Shown piece by piece: positions 16,250 to 24,740 of a DNA stretch of 64,000 nt; the first letter of the stretch is position 1, and each line of letters starts with the position of its first letter. This DNA comes from Azospirillum endophyticum (GTDB lineage: Bacteria > Pseudomonadota > Alphaproteobacteria > Azospirillales > Azospirillaceae), in the NCBI RefSeq assembly GCF_016595245.1, contig NZ_JAENHM010000025.1:1-64000 (forward strand), written 5' to 3'. Position numbers and translations under genes: made by a program. The notes beneath the pieces are model-generated. The model saw only the letters and a program-made list of their open reading frames with translations. It searched no databases and had not been told where the DNA came from.

Positions 16250-18586
16250 TCACTCCCTCACCACATAGGTAAAGTAGCGGATGACGCCGTTCGCATCGGT
16301 TTCACGGTACAAGCCCTGGATTTCGTTGTCGAAGCCGGGGAAGCGGTTGGCGCTTTCCTGGAAGACCTTCAGGTAATCGATCATCGGCTTGGCCCGTTCG
16401 TCCAGCCGTTCGCCCGGAACGATGGTGGCGATGCCCGGCGGATAGACGACCCACAGCGTGGTGGCGATGCGGCCGGCGATCTGGTCGATGGGCAGGTAAT
16501 CGACGTCGTTGCGCACCAGATGGCGCGTCGCCTCACGCGGCGGCATCGCCATGGTCGGCAGATGCTCCGGCCGGAAGATGGCACGCTGCAGGGCGCTGGT
16601 GTTCTTCTCGCGATAGAAGGCATGCATTTCCGCGCAGAGGTCGCGCAGGCGGCGGCCAAGATAATGGGCGCGCCGCTTGGCGACGAATTCGGGGATGACA
16701 TCCTCCAGCGGAGCATTGTCGTCGTGCAGCCGCTTGAAGGCGACCAGACCGCTCAGCAGCGTACCGGCCTTGCTCGATTCGACGCCGGGCGTCAGCAGGA
16801 ACAGCAGCGAGTTGAGGTCGTTCTTTTCCGGCACGATGCGGTTCTCGCGCAGGAACTGCGCCACCACCGGGGCCGGGATGCCATGGCTGCCATAGGACCC
16901 GCTGTGGCGGTCGAAGCCGGGGGTCAGCAGGGTCAGCTTGTTGGGGTCGGTCATCGCATAGCCCGGCCCGACATGCTGGAAGCCGTGCCAGTCGGCGCCG
17001 GGGGCGAATTCCCAATGCCGCACGTCGGTCGCCAGCTCGTCGGTCGGCACCTCCTCCCACAGGACCTCGGCGCCGTCGCGGGTGACGCGGTCGGGAACGA
17101 AGGGGTCGAAGAACCAGCGCTTGGCCGGATCGCTCTCGCGCTCCTCGAACTCGCGACGGATGGCGCGGATCTTCTTGCGTAGTTCGATGCCCAACCGGAT
17201 CGTGTCGTCCCAGAGAATCTCGCCCGATCGCCCCTTCATCATCTGCGCGCCGACGTCCAGGGAGGCGAACAGCGGATAGAAGGGCGAGGTCGAGGCGTGC
17301 AGCAGGAAGGTCTCGTTGAAGCGGCGATGCTCCACCCGCCGGCGCTGGCCCTTGATGTGGTTGTCCTTCACATGGATCTGCGACGCCTGGGAGAAGCTGG
17401 CCAGCTGCTTGTGGGTGGACTGGGTGGCGATGATGCCGGGATGGCCGTCATGCAGCCCTTCCAGCCCCATGGCGAAATGCCCCTTGAACAGCGGGTGGAA
17501 CTTCAGGAAGCCGGCCCAGGCCTCGTCGAACAGGATGTAGTCGCAGAACTTGCCGATGCGCTCCAGCATCATCTGGGCATTGTAGATGGTGCCGTCATAG
17601 CTGCACTGCTGGATCACCGCGGCCCGGAAGGGACGTTCGCGCTTCCAGGCGTCGGGATCCTTGACCAGCGGGTTGCGGCGGATGCGCTCGCGGATCGTCT
17701 CCTCGTCCAGCGCCCGCGGATCGATCGGACCGATCAGGCCGTGGGCGTTGCGCTCGGTCTCCAGGAAGATCGGGATGCCGCCGCCCAGGAACAGGCCGCC
17801 ATGATGGGCCGCCTTGTGGTTGTTGCGGTCGAACAGCACGAGGTCGTCTTCCGCCACCAGCGCCGACAGCACGATCTTGTTGGAGGCCGACGTCCCGTTG
17901 AGCACGAAATACGTGCGCTCGGCCCCGAAGATGCGGGCGGCCTCCTTCTGCGCCTGCAGGGCCGGCCCCTCATGGACCAGCAGGTCGCCCATCTCCAGCA
18001 CCGAATTGTCGATGTCGTCGCGGAACACCGCTTCGCCCAGATGTTCGACGAAGATGCGGCCGATCGGACTGCGGCTGTAGAAGATGCCGCCATTGTGGCC
18101 CGGGCAGGTCCAGAGCTGGTTGCCCTCCTCCGCGTAATCGACCAGCGCGCCGAAGAAGGGGGTCTTCAGCGTGTCGGCATACTGCTTCAGCCGGCTGACC
18201 AGATTCTTGGCGATGAATTCCGGCGTTTCTTCCGCCAGGAAGATGTAGCCGTCGACCTGGTTCAGCACGTCGACCGGGATGTTCTCAAGGCGCTGGCGGC
18301 GGACCAGCAGGATGATCGGCATTTCCAGTCCGCGCTGCCGGGCGAAGGCGATCAGCGACGCCTGCTTGCCGTCGGCGCCGCGCTTGCCCCAATCGACGAT
18401 CATGCAGCCGATGGCGGCATCGGTGCGGATCGCGAGTTCGGCGTCCTCCACCCGGCGGGCGCGCACCACCTCGAAGCCCATCCGCTCCACTTCCGACAGG
18501 ATCTGCTGAAGCCGCATGCCCTCCAACTCGTCCACCTCGAAGGCGGGGGCGCAGATCAGGAAGTTGAAGCGGCGGAAGAAATCCAT
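16250..18586 (-). CDS. Biodegradative-type ornithine/lysine/arginine decarboxylase (PLP, fold type I)
   Basis: The 778-residue protein has the architecture of large inducible basic amino acid decarboxylases. A response-regulator-like wing domain occupies residues 1-130. The PLP domain follows: TCPGHNGG near 155, FVLNGTSASNK near 223, FDEAWAGFLKFHPLF near 355, and ATQSTHKQLASFSQAS near 390, with the Schiff-base lysine in STHK. The C-terminal domain ends with PPGIATIVPGE. It decarboxylates ornithine, lysine or arginine, giving polyamines and consuming protons. No antiporter gene lies beside it, unlike classical acid-resistance pairs, and substrate choice cannot be read here. An ATG at 18586 is the clear start. 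Confidence 0.87.
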   Translation of the reverse strand: MDFFRRFNFLICAPAFEVDELEGMRLQQILSEVERMGFEVVRARRVEDAELAIRTDAAIGCMIVDWGKRGADGKQASLIAFARQRGLEMPIILLVRRQRLENIPVDVLNQVDGYIFLAEETPEFIAKNLVSRLKQYADTLKTPFFGALVDYAEEGNQLWTCPGHNGGIFYSRSPIGRIFVEHLGEAVFRDDIDNSVLEMGDLLVHEGPALQAQKEAARIFGAERTYFVLNGTSASNKIVLSALVAEDDLVLFDRNNHKAAHHGGLFLGGGIPIFLETERNAHGLIGPIDPRALDEETIRERIRRNPLVKDPDAWKRERPFRAAVIQQCSYDGTIYNAQMMLERIGKFCDYILFDEAWAGFLKFHPLFKGHFAMGLEGLHDGHPGIIATQSTHKQLASFSQASQIHVKDNHIKGQRRRVEHRRFNETFLLHASTSPFYPLFASLDVGAQMMKGRSGEILWDDTIRLGIELRKKIRAIRREFEERESDPAKRWFFDPFVPDRVTRDGAEVLWEEVPTDELATDVRHWEFAPGADWHGFQHVGPGYAMTDPNKLTLLTPGFDRHSGSYGSHGIPAPVVAQFLRENRIVPEKNDLNSLLFLLTPGVESSKAGTLLSGLVAFKRLHDDNAPLEDVIPEFVAKRRAHYLGRRLRDLCAEMHAFYREKNTSALQRAIFRPEHLPTMAMPPREATRHLVRNDVDYLPIDQIAGRIATTLWVVYPPGIATIVPGERLDERAKPMIDYLKVFQESANRFPGFDNEIQGLYRETDANGVIRYFTYVVRE

Positions 18587-18689
18587 GCGATGGGTCTCCG
18601 GAAGGGCAGGGAGGAGGGGCGGCGGGGAAACGCCGGAAAAAGGAGCGGTGGGACCGGCCCGGTCGGCAAGGGCGATTATTGGGCCGCCG

Positions 18690-19310
18690 TCAATCGGCTA
18701 TCAAAGTGCCGCGATGGTCGTGCGGCGGTTCGCCGTCGGCGACCCCAAGCGCACGCTGCAGGAAGACGCTGTCCGTCCAGCGCCCGAACTTGAAGCCGAC
18801 ATTGCGCAGGATGCCGGCCTGGACGAAGCCGCAGGACTCATGCAGCCGCAGCGACGGGGCATTGGCGCTGTCCACCACGGCGATCATCTGGCGGCAGCCG
18901 GCGGCGGTGCAGGCCTCGATCAGGGTCGGCAGCAGGAGCCGGCCGATGCCGCGGCCCTGATGGTCCTTGTGGATGTAGATCGAGTGTTCCACCGTATAGC
19001 GATAGGCCGGCCGTTTGCGGAAGGGGGCTGCATAGGCATAGCCGACGACCGAGCCGTCGAGGTCGGCGACCAGATGCGGCAGCCGGCGCTTCAGCATCGC
19101 CTTGCGGCGGCGCTTCAGCTCCTCCGGGTGCGGCGGTTCGACGTCGTAGGGCCCGAGCCCGCGCTGGATATGGTGGCTGTAGATGTCCAGCATGGCCGGC
19201 ACATCCGCTTCCACCGAATTGCGGATGCGCACGGGCGATGTGCCCGAAGCCGCCGCGACGGGAAAGAAGCCGTCGAGATCGGCAACCGGGATAGCGTTGG
19301 GAGTGGACAT
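18690..19310 (-). CDS. GNAT-family N-acetyltransferase (phosphinothricin/methionine-sulfoximine acetyltransferase-like)
   Basis: Starting at the ATG at 19310 gives 206 residues; the open frame extends upstream in low-complexity sequence. The GNAT core spans about 30-190: VRIRNSVEADVPAMLDIY opens it, YRYTVEHSIYIHKDHQGRGIG near 112-132 is the acetyl-CoA pyrophosphate loop (QGRGIG), and SLRLHESCGFVQAG near 160 is the late conserved segment. These are hallmarks of the Pat/MSO acetyltransferase subgroup, which acetylates amino groups of small toxic amino acid analogues. The substrate is unknown. It follows the decarboxylase gene upstream on the same strand without obvious coupling. Confidence 0.82.
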   Translation of the reverse strand: MSTPNAIPVADLDGFFPVAAASGTSPVRIRNSVEADVPAMLDIYSHHIQRGLGPYDVEPPHPEELKRRRKAMLKRRLPHLVADLDGSVVGYAYAAPFRKRPAYRYTVEHSIYIHKDHQGRGIGRLLLPTLIEACTAAGCRQMIAVVDSANAPSLRLHESCGFVQAGILRNVGFKFGRWTDSVFLQRALGVADGEPPHDHRGTLIAD

Positions 19311-19477
19311 GTCGTACACGGGAGCATCCCCTGGCAAGTAGCGTCGGCACGACCCCGCGCCCGCGCGCAACGCTACAGCAGCTCCATGACAAGCGTATGA
19401 CGGCCGGTCGCCGGGGGCGCTTCTTCCCGAAGGCGTTGCGCCCCGTCCTCCGCTCTTGCCAACGCGCACGCTGCCCA

Positions 19478-20419
19478 TCACGCGGGCGCTCCGCCGGACG
19501 GAGGGCGGAGGCCGGCGCGGGGTGGGACCGCTGCCAGCAGATCGCGGAACCACCGCTGCGCCGGATGGACGTCGTTGCGGCGATGCCAGGATAGAACGAA
19601 GGGGATCGAGGGCAGCTCGAGCGGAGCCGGCATGACGCAAAGCCGTTCCGAATGACCTGACGCGGCGACCACGCCTTCCATCAGCGTCGCGACCAGATTC
19701 GATTGGGCCACGAGAAGGGGGGCGGCATAGAGCTGCGGCAGCGTCAAGGCAAGGCGGCGCTTCAGCCCCTGCTTGGCCAGGGCGGCGTCGACCACCCCGT
19801 AGCCGTCGTTCTCCGGCGACACCAGAAGATGGGAGTGCTCCAGGAAGCTTTGGAGCCGAAGAGGCGGGCGCAAGGTCGGATGCCCCTTGCGGACGACGCA
19901 GACGAAACGCTCCTCGAACAGCGGCCGAATGAGAATCCTGGCGGCGGGTGTCGGCGGGACCCCCACGGATAGATCGACCTCGCCCGCGTCCAGCATGGCG
20001 ATGGCATCGTCCCGCGCGGTGAAATTGCGGATGCGCAGGGTGATGCCGGGCGCCTGTTCGCGCAGCACCTCCAGCAGGGCCGGAAGCAGGGCGAAGGTCG
20101 GGTGGTCCGACAGGCCCAGGCTGAATTTGGCCGTCGAGGTCGACGGCTCGAAGGTCTGGGTGAATTCGAGCGCGCGTTGGATCCCGGTCAGGGCATGGGT
20201 GATCGGCCCGGCCAAATCGAGCGCCAGCGGCGTCGGCTGCAGACCGTTCGGTCCGCGGACGAACAATTCATCTTTCAGAAGCCCGCGCAAGCGTGCCAGG
20301 GCGGCGCTCATCGCCGGCTGGGTGCGGCCGATGCGTGTCCCCGCGCGAGTCACGCTGCGTTCGGCCATCAGGGCATCGAACGCGACGAGCAGATTGAGGT
20401 CGATCCCATGTAAATCCAT
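19478..20419 (-). CDS. LysR-family regulator (NodD/PcpR-like group)
   Basis: The 313-residue protein starts MDLHGIDLNLLVAFDALMAE, the typical opening of the NodD/LinR/PcpR branch. A helix-turn-helix covers residues 20-60 (RSVTRAGTRIGRTQPAMSAALARLR) and an effector-binding domain fills the rest. It is divergent from a SnoaL-like gene, with a 93-bp gap containing dyads that suit autoregulation. The inducer is unknown. Related proteins respond to aromatic compounds or flavonoids. Confidence 0.87.
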   Translation of the reverse strand: MDLHGIDLNLLVAFDALMAERSVTRAGTRIGRTQPAMSAALARLRGLLKDELFVRGPNGLQPTPLALDLAGPITHALTGIQRALEFTQTFEPSTSTAKFSLGLSDHPTFALLPALLEVLREQAPGITLRIRNFTARDDAIAMLDAGEVDLSVGVPPTPAARILIRPLFEERFVCVVRKGHPTLRPPLRLQSFLEHSHLLVSPENDGYGVVDAALAKQGLKRRLALTLPQLYAAPLLVAQSNLVATLMEGVVAASGHSERLCVMPAPLELPSIPFVLSWHRRNDVHPAQRWFRDLLAAVPPRAGLRPPSGGAPA

Positions 20420-20465
20420 GACATGGATGTTTCCACATATCCAAGATCGATTTCAAGCATGTGGA
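20414..20465. promoter_or_regulatory. Dyads in the LysR/SnoaL divergent promoter
   Basis: A perfect 15-bp palindrome, ATCCATG-A-CATGGAT, lies at 20414-20428 and overlaps the lysR start codon. A second pair, TCCACAT at 20432-20438 and ATGTGGA at 20459-20465, brackets the middle of the gap. Both suit binding by the divergent LysR protein, the first implying autorepression. This is inferred from symmetry. Confidence 0.45.
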
Positions 20466-20512
20466 GGCTTCGGATAGCTTCCCCTCATCACGCTGCACAC
20501 AGGAGAAGCGAC

Positions 20513-20980
20513 ATGGCACCGAAGGACGACACAGTGGCCGTGACCGGCCTTACGCATCAGGAACGGCAGGCTGTCGAGATGCTCTACCGCGCCTTCAGCG
20601 AGGGAAACCCGGACCTTCTCGACGAGGCCGTCACCGAGGATTGGCAGGACATCCCGCTCAATCCCGGCCAGCAGCCGGGGCGCGAGGGAATGAAGCCGCT
20701 GATCCGCGGGTTCCTCGCGGCTTTCCCCGATACGAAGATCGAGATTCTGGAGATCATCGGGACCCCCGGCCGGGCCGCCGTGCGCGCGGTGATGACCGGA
20801 ACGCACAGTGGGGAATGGTTCGGGATCGCCCCCACCGGCCGCTCCTTCCGGGTGGCGATCCATGAGTTCCACCGCATTGCCGACGGCAAGCTGACCCACA
20901 CCTGGCACCTGGAAGACTGGTTCGGCTGGATGAACCAGATCGGGGCGCGCCCGGTTCTGGTCGAGGAGAGCGCAGGATGA
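20513..20980 (+). CDS. SnoaL-like polyketide cyclase/ester cyclase-family protein
   Basis: The ATG at 20513 follows an AGGAGAAG site and gives 155 residues. It has the cone-shaped alpha+beta barrel pattern of SnoaL-like ester cyclases: a first helix AVEMLYRAFSEGNPDLLDEAV, then DWQDIPLNPGQ, a GREGMKPLIRGFLAAFPD helix, and a final IHEFHRIADGKLTHTWHLEDWFGWMNQIG. Such proteins usually bind hydrophobic ligands; catalytic function varies. It is divergent from a LysR gene and followed, with a 4-bp ATGA overlap, by a truncated vestige (20977-21003). A product for the family cannot be given. Confidence 0.8.
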   Translation: MAPKDDTVAVTGLTHQERQAVEMLYRAFSEGNPDLLDEAVTEDWQDIPLNPGQQPGREGMKPLIRGFLAAFPDTKIEILEIIGTPGRAAVRAVMTGTHSGEWFGIAPTGRSFRVAIHEFHRIADGKLTHTWHLEDWFGWMNQIGARPVLVEESAG

Positions 20981-21003
20981 AGGTCTTCCACCTGTCCGCT
21001 TAG
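20977..21003 (+). pseudogene. Vestige of a flavodoxin-fold reductase start codon region
   Basis: An ATG overlapping the stop of the SnoaL gene (ATGA) encodes only MKVFHLSA before TAG. This peptide looks like the first beta strand of an azoreductase/flavodoxin-fold protein (commonly MKxxHxxASPR), and translational coupling would be expected in an operon. Nothing recognisable follows in any frame. I infer that a second gene of the operon was deleted, leaving eight codons. Confidence 0.35.
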
Positions 21004-21094
21004 CGGCACAAGGCAGCGATCCTGCGGCACGGGAATGCCGGTGGACCGGCGTGTGCGAATGGACGGGGTTGGGAGAGGCGGGGTTGGGCTGACC

Positions 21095-21241
21095 TCACCC
21101 CAGCACTTCCTCCCCTTTCGGCCGGTGGGGGACGGCGGCGGAGTACCGCCCTTCATGGCGTGGTGGAAGCCGGAAGCTGCGGTCGCTTCCGACCAGCACA
21201 AGCAGGCCGAGCGACACCGCGATCATCCCGATGCAGAGCAT
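21095..21241 (-). CDS. Possible small single-pass membrane protein (48 aa)
   Basis: The frame starts at the ATG at 21241, preceded by a GAGGAAAGG site seven to eight bases away. Residues 1-18 (MLCIGMIAVSLGLLVLVG) form a hydrophobic segment; the remaining 30 residues are basic and proline-rich, ending GEEVLG. It lies about 90 bases after the SDR gene on the same strand and fills most of the otherwise empty 21.0-21.33 kb gap. I recognise no family. The combination of start site and membrane segment is suggestive, but chance is possible. Confidence 0.4.
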   Translation of the reverse strand: MLCIGMIAVSLGLLVLVGSDRSFRLPPRHEGRYSAAVPHRPKGEEVLG

Positions 21242-21333
21242 GGCGACCTTTCCTCTATCGTGACAATATCCTTGCCTGATCCTCCGGACCGGGATGGCCG
21301 AGAACCCGAGTGGCCATCCCCGGCCCGGCGGCG

Positions 21334-22170
21334 TCAGGCGGCGAAATCCGTACTCTTCGAGCGGTCACGCCAAGCGGCGATCTCGGCGCCGCGGCGTTCG
21401 ATCGCGCCGGTGGCCATCTCCACGGCATCGGAGCCGGCCAGGAAATGGCGGGGCGGTTCGGCGGTACCGGCAAGCTCGACCATGATGGCGGCCAGCTTGA
21501 CCGGATCGCCCGGCTGCTTGCGGCTGTAGCCGTCGTAGGTCGACCGCAACTCGGCCGAGTGGGCGGCATAATCCTCGATCCGCCTGCCGCCGTAGCGCAC
21601 CGAACTGCCGTCCAGGAAATCGGTGCGGAAGAAACCGGGCTCGACCACCGTCACATGGATGCCGAAGGGCGCCGCCTCGAGCGCCAGCGAATCCGAGAAC
21701 CCCTCCACCGCGTACTTCGTCGAGCAATAGACCGAGGCGCCGGCGAAGCCCAGGACTCCGCCGATGGAGGACAGGTTGAGGATGCGTCCGGACCGCTGCC
21801 GCCGCATGACCGGCAACACGGCGCGGGTGACATGGAACAGCCCGAAGACATTGGTGGCGAATTGCCGTTCGATGTCCGCCGCCTCGATCTCCTCGAACCG
21901 GCCGAGCAGACCGAAGCCGGCATTGTTGACCAGAACGTCGATGCGCCCGAACCGGTCGACGGCCGCCTGCACCGCCGTCACGGCCTGCGCCTCGTCGGCG
22001 ACGTCGAGGACGACCGGCAGGACGCTCTCGCCATGATCGGCGTAGATCTCGCGCAACCGGTCCAGATTGCGGCCGGTGGCGACCACCCGGTCGCCGGCGG
22101 CGAGTGCCGCCTTGGCGACCTCCGCCCCGATGCCGCGCGCACTGCCGGTGATGAACCAAACCTTGCTCAT
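21334..22170 (-). CDS. Short-chain dehydrogenase/reductase (classical SDR)
   Basis: The ATG at 22170 follows a GAAGGAAG site and gives 278 residues. The Rossmann motif ITGSARGIG lies at residues 7-15, NNAGFG near 86, the serine of LNLSSIGG near 138, and the catalytic YCSTK near 151-155. VVEPGFFRTDF follows. It is an NAD(P)-dependent oxidoreductase of the oxidoreductase/KR-like group with unknown substrate. An AraC regulator gene precedes it on the same strand, and an inverted 17-mer lies before both genes, so the AraC protein probably controls it. Confidence 0.88.
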   Translation of the reverse strand: MSKVWFITGSARGIGAEVAKAALAAGDRVVATGRNLDRLREIYADHGESVLPVVLDVADEAQAVTAVQAAVDRFGRIDVLVNNAGFGLLGRFEEIEAADIERQFATNVFGLFHVTRAVLPVMRRQRSGRILNLSSIGGVLGFAGASVYCSTKYAVEGFSDSLALEAAPFGIHVTVVEPGFFRTDFLDGSSVRYGGRRIEDYAAHSAELRSTYDGYSRKQPGDPVKLAAIMVELAGTAEPPRHFLAGSDAVEMATGAIERRGAEIAAWRDRSKSTDFAA

Positions 22171-22273
22171 GTTCGTCTTCCTTCTTCGCCAAGGAAACCG
22201 CCTTGGGCTACGGTTCCAATGACGAGAAAATAGGTGCGGACGGCTTTCGCCCGGTAGACCAGAGGTCCGGCAG

Positions 22274-22290
22274 GATTGCACGATCCTCCG
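22274..22290. promoter_or_regulatory. Left copy of a 17-bp inverted repeat before the SDR gene
   Basis: The sequence GATTGCACGATCCTCCG lies 104 bases upstream of the SDR start. Its exact reverse complement occurs at 23317-23333, upstream of the adjacent AraC gene. Identical sites before a regulator and its likely target suggest an operator. The role is inferred. Confidence 0.5.
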
Positions 22291-22313
22291 GAACCGCCGG
22301 GGATCGGGGCAGG

Positions 22314-23246
22314 TCAGGCCTGTGCCGCCTGCCGTGCGCCGGCATGGTCGGCGGTCATGGTGGATCGCAGACGGGCGGCGTCGCGGATGGGCGGCAGTCC
22401 GAACAGGCGGGCATATTCGCGGCTGAACTGCGACGGGCTGCCGTACCCCACGGCGAAGCCGGCGCTGGCGGCATCCGCCAGATTGGCCAGGATCAGGCGC
22501 CGCGCCTCCTGGAGGCGCAGCTGTTTCTGGTACTGAAGCGGGCTGAGCGCCGTGATGTCCTTGAAATGCTGGTGGAAAGCGGACGGACTCATGTTGGCCT
22601 TGGCGGCCACGGCTTCGATGCGCAGCGGTTCGCGGAAATTGTCCTTGATCCATTTCACCGCACGGCCGATTTGCGCGGTGTGGCTCTCCCCCGTCGCGAT
22701 GCGGTGCAACAGGGCGCCGTGGTCGGCGGTCAGCAACCGGTAGAGGAGTTCGCGTTCCACCAGCGGCGCCAGCACCGGGATGGCGTCGGGCGTTTCCAGC
22801 AGCCGCGCCATGCGGGCCGCCGCATCGATCATGTCCGGCGTGGCAAGGCTGGTCGTCAGGCCGAGCCCCTGGTCGATGTGTGACGGTGGAGCCTTCAACC
22901 CCGCCTCCAGGATCAAGCCGCTCAGCAGCACCGGGTCCAGCGTCAGGCGGAAACAGAGATATGGGCTCTCCGCCGATGCCTCCGTCACCTGTCCGATGGC
23001 CGGCAGGTCCAGCGATACGGCGAGATATTGCCCGGCCCGGTATTCCAGGATCCGATCGCCGGCGATGCTGCGTTTGGCCCCCTGCGCGACGAAGCATACC
23101 GAAGGTTCGTAGACGGTGTGGAGCCGTTCGGTCGGGCTGCTCGCGCGGATCACCGCCAGCCGCGGGATCCGGGTTTCATGGACGCCATCGCCCAAGTTGG
23201 AGGTCACCCGGTCGAGGATCAGCGAAAACTCGGTCTCCTTGAACAT
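22314..23246 (-). CDS. AraC-family regulator with AraC_N cupin-like domain
   Basis: Starting at the ATG at 23246 (CGAAGGAAAG site) gives 310 residues. Residues 15-165 match the AraC_N sensory domain (YEPSVCFVAQGAKRSIAG and YRAGQYLAVSLDLP). The C-terminal 100 residues hold two helix-turn-helices: IEAVAAKANMSPSAFHQHFK and AGFAVGYGSPSQFSREYARLFG. Regulators of this subgroup (YqhC-like) often control a neighbouring aldehyde or ketone reductase, here the SDR gene 143 bases downstream. Both genes have a copy of the same 17-mer in front of them. Confidence 0.87.
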   Translation of the reverse strand: MFKETEFSLILDRVTSNLGDGVHETRIPRLAVIRASSPTERLHTVYEPSVCFVAQGAKRSIAGDRILEYRAGQYLAVSLDLPAIGQVTEASAESPYLCFRLTLDPVLLSGLILEAGLKAPPSHIDQGLGLTTSLATPDMIDAAARMARLLETPDAIPVLAPLVERELLYRLLTADHGALLHRIATGESHTAQIGRAVKWIKDNFREPLRIEAVAAKANMSPSAFHQHFKDITALSPLQYQKQLRLQEARRLILANLADAASAGFAVGYGSPSQFSREYARLFGLPPIRDAARLRSTMTADHAGARQAAQA

Positions 23247-23316
23247 GGCGGCTTTCCTTCGAGTCGATCCACAGCCCGTCATTGTAGCGCTCGGTCGCCT
23301 TCCCTCCCAGGCTCCG

Positions 23317-23333
23317 CGGAGGATCGTGCAATC
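23317..23333. promoter_or_regulatory. Right copy of the 17-bp inverted repeat, before the AraC gene
   Basis: CGGAGGATCGTGCAATC lies 71 bases upstream of the AraC start codon and is the exact reverse complement of 22274-22290. It suggests autoregulation by the AraC protein. Confidence 0.5.
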
Positions 23334-23595
23334 ATCGGCGAGGAACAGGCTGGAGCTGCCGCGAAGCCTTGGTTGGAGTGAGCGGTTCCGCTAGGATTTT
23401 CGGGCCAGACGGCGCGCTTCGTCCCGGCATGCCGTAAGGCGGAAAAACCCTGAGAACTGTCCTGAAAACAGCAACAAATTTCTTTCGTGTTGGTGGTTTA
23501 TCGCTCTGTGGGGAACGACTAGTCTCCTGCCTTAGGCCGGCACGGCGGTTCGATCGTGTAAAGCCGAAGGTCGATCTCCTCCAAAGGCGCGGATC
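23334..23595. other. Non-coding gap before the signalling genes
   Basis: No credible gene is visible. The right half (23440-23520) is AT-richer and may hold the promoter of the membrane-protein gene at 23596. I see no strong terminator or dyad. Confidence 0.4.
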
Positions 23596-24048
23596 ATGAG
23601 CCAGTCCACCACCCTCTGTGTCGTCACAAACGACGCCCTGTCGTCCTTGTCCTGCAAGCTGCACAGCGCCGGCTGTTCCGTGGTCCGCGGGGTGCTGGAC
23701 CTGTTGATGATGCCGGCGGGCAATCAGCGCCTGCTCGGCTGGTCGGGCAATCACCTGCTGTCGATCGCCGGCCAACTCGGCAGCGGTGCGTCGGATCTGT
23801 TCCCCGTCCATTACGGCGTCCACCCTGCCGCCGTCGGATCGTTTTTGGCCGCAATCGGCTGTGCGGCGGTCATGGCGCTGCGTGCGTTCGGAACGGCGGC
23901 GGCACTGGCGATCCTCATGCTGATCGGCGCCTATGTCGTGACCATGCAACTGCCGCCCGATTTCGTCGCTTCGCCCAAGGGCATCGAATTCCTGCTGATC
24001 TCCGGCCTGGCCGCGATCGGTGCCGCCTTTCGCTACGCCCAGAACTGA
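23596..24048 (+). CDS. Predicted inner membrane protein of unknown function
   Basis: The 150-residue protein has a soluble N-terminal stretch of about 70 residues with three cysteines (SLSCKLHSAGCSV), then two or three hydrophobic segments: AAVGSFLAAIGCAAVMAL, AAALAILMLIGAYVVTM, and FLLISGLAAIGAAF. No family is recognised. Its start at 23596 lacks a strong ribosome site (GGCGCGGATC precedes). It lies 260 bases before the receiver gene in the same direction. A link with the signalling operon is possible from position only. Confidence 0.6.
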   Translation: MSQSTTLCVVTNDALSSLSCKLHSAGCSVVRGVLDLLMMPAGNQRLLGWSGNHLLSIAGQLGSGASDLFPVHYGVHPAAVGSFLAAIGCAAVMALRAFGTAAALAILMLIGAYVVTMQLPPDFVASPKGIEFLLISGLAAIGAAFRYAQN

Positions 24049-24309
24049 CATGACAGCACCAATCCGGTGCACGCCGCCTTCGGCCACCGAGTCCCTCTGT
24101 GCTTTATGGGTGGTTCCGTGACATCGAGACGCTGGGTCTCGACCCTCGCCGGTCAGGTGCAGAATTGCCGTGGTACCGGCAGCCGCAAGCGCGATTTCCG
24201 ACGCAACCGGCGGCTGCCCCCTAACTCGCTCATTAACGCTCTGGCAACAGCATGAGCGCATCCTTGTCTCCAAGCTGGCTTCACAAGCCAGTGCGGAAGG
24301 GGAGGCGTC

Positions 24310-24714
24310 ATGCCGACGGTGCTCGTGATCGATGACGAGGATATGGTCCGCCTGGTTCTGCGCCAGTTTCTGGAACGCCAATCGATGACTGTCGTCGAGG
24401 CGGAGGATGGTGAGGAGGGCTTGCGTCTGTTGCGAGCCAACGCCGTCGATCTGGTCATCTGCGATTTGATCATGCCGCGTGCGGATGGGATCGGCACCAT
24501 CATGAACATCCGCCGGCTGATGCCGGCCATGAAGATCATCGCCATTTCCGGTGGCGGCCGGAGCCATGCGATGGAGTTGCTGAAGGTCGCCGAACAGATG
24601 GGGGCCGACCATGTGCTCGGCAAACCCTTCACCCGCGATCAACTTCTGGCCGTGGTCGCCCGCTGTCTGCCTGGCCACCCCATGACAGTCCGCTCCTCCG
24701 CCCGTTCCGGCTGA
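24310..24714 (+). CDS. Single-domain response regulator (CheY-like)
   Basis: The 134-residue protein is a lone receiver domain. Acidic pocket residues are Asp8 and Asp9 (VIDDED), the phospho-acceptor is Asp52 (VICDLIMPRADG), Ser80 holds the Thr/Ser switch place (AISGGG), and Lys105 is the conserved lysine (LGKPFT). A short basic tail follows. GGGAGGCGTC precedes the ATG at 24310. There is no output domain, so it signals by protein interaction. It is followed closely by a degenerate GGDEF-EAL-like protein and a FIST histidine kinase, its most likely partners. Confidence 0.88.
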   Translation: MPTVLVIDDEDMVRLVLRQFLERQSMTVVEAEDGEEGLRLLRANAVDLVICDLIMPRADGIGTIMNIRRLMPAMKIIAISGGGRSHAMELLKVAEQMGADHVLGKPFTRDQLLAVVARCLPGHPMTVRSSARSG

Positions 24715-24740
24715 CGGCAGCCCTTGATGAGGACTCGGTG

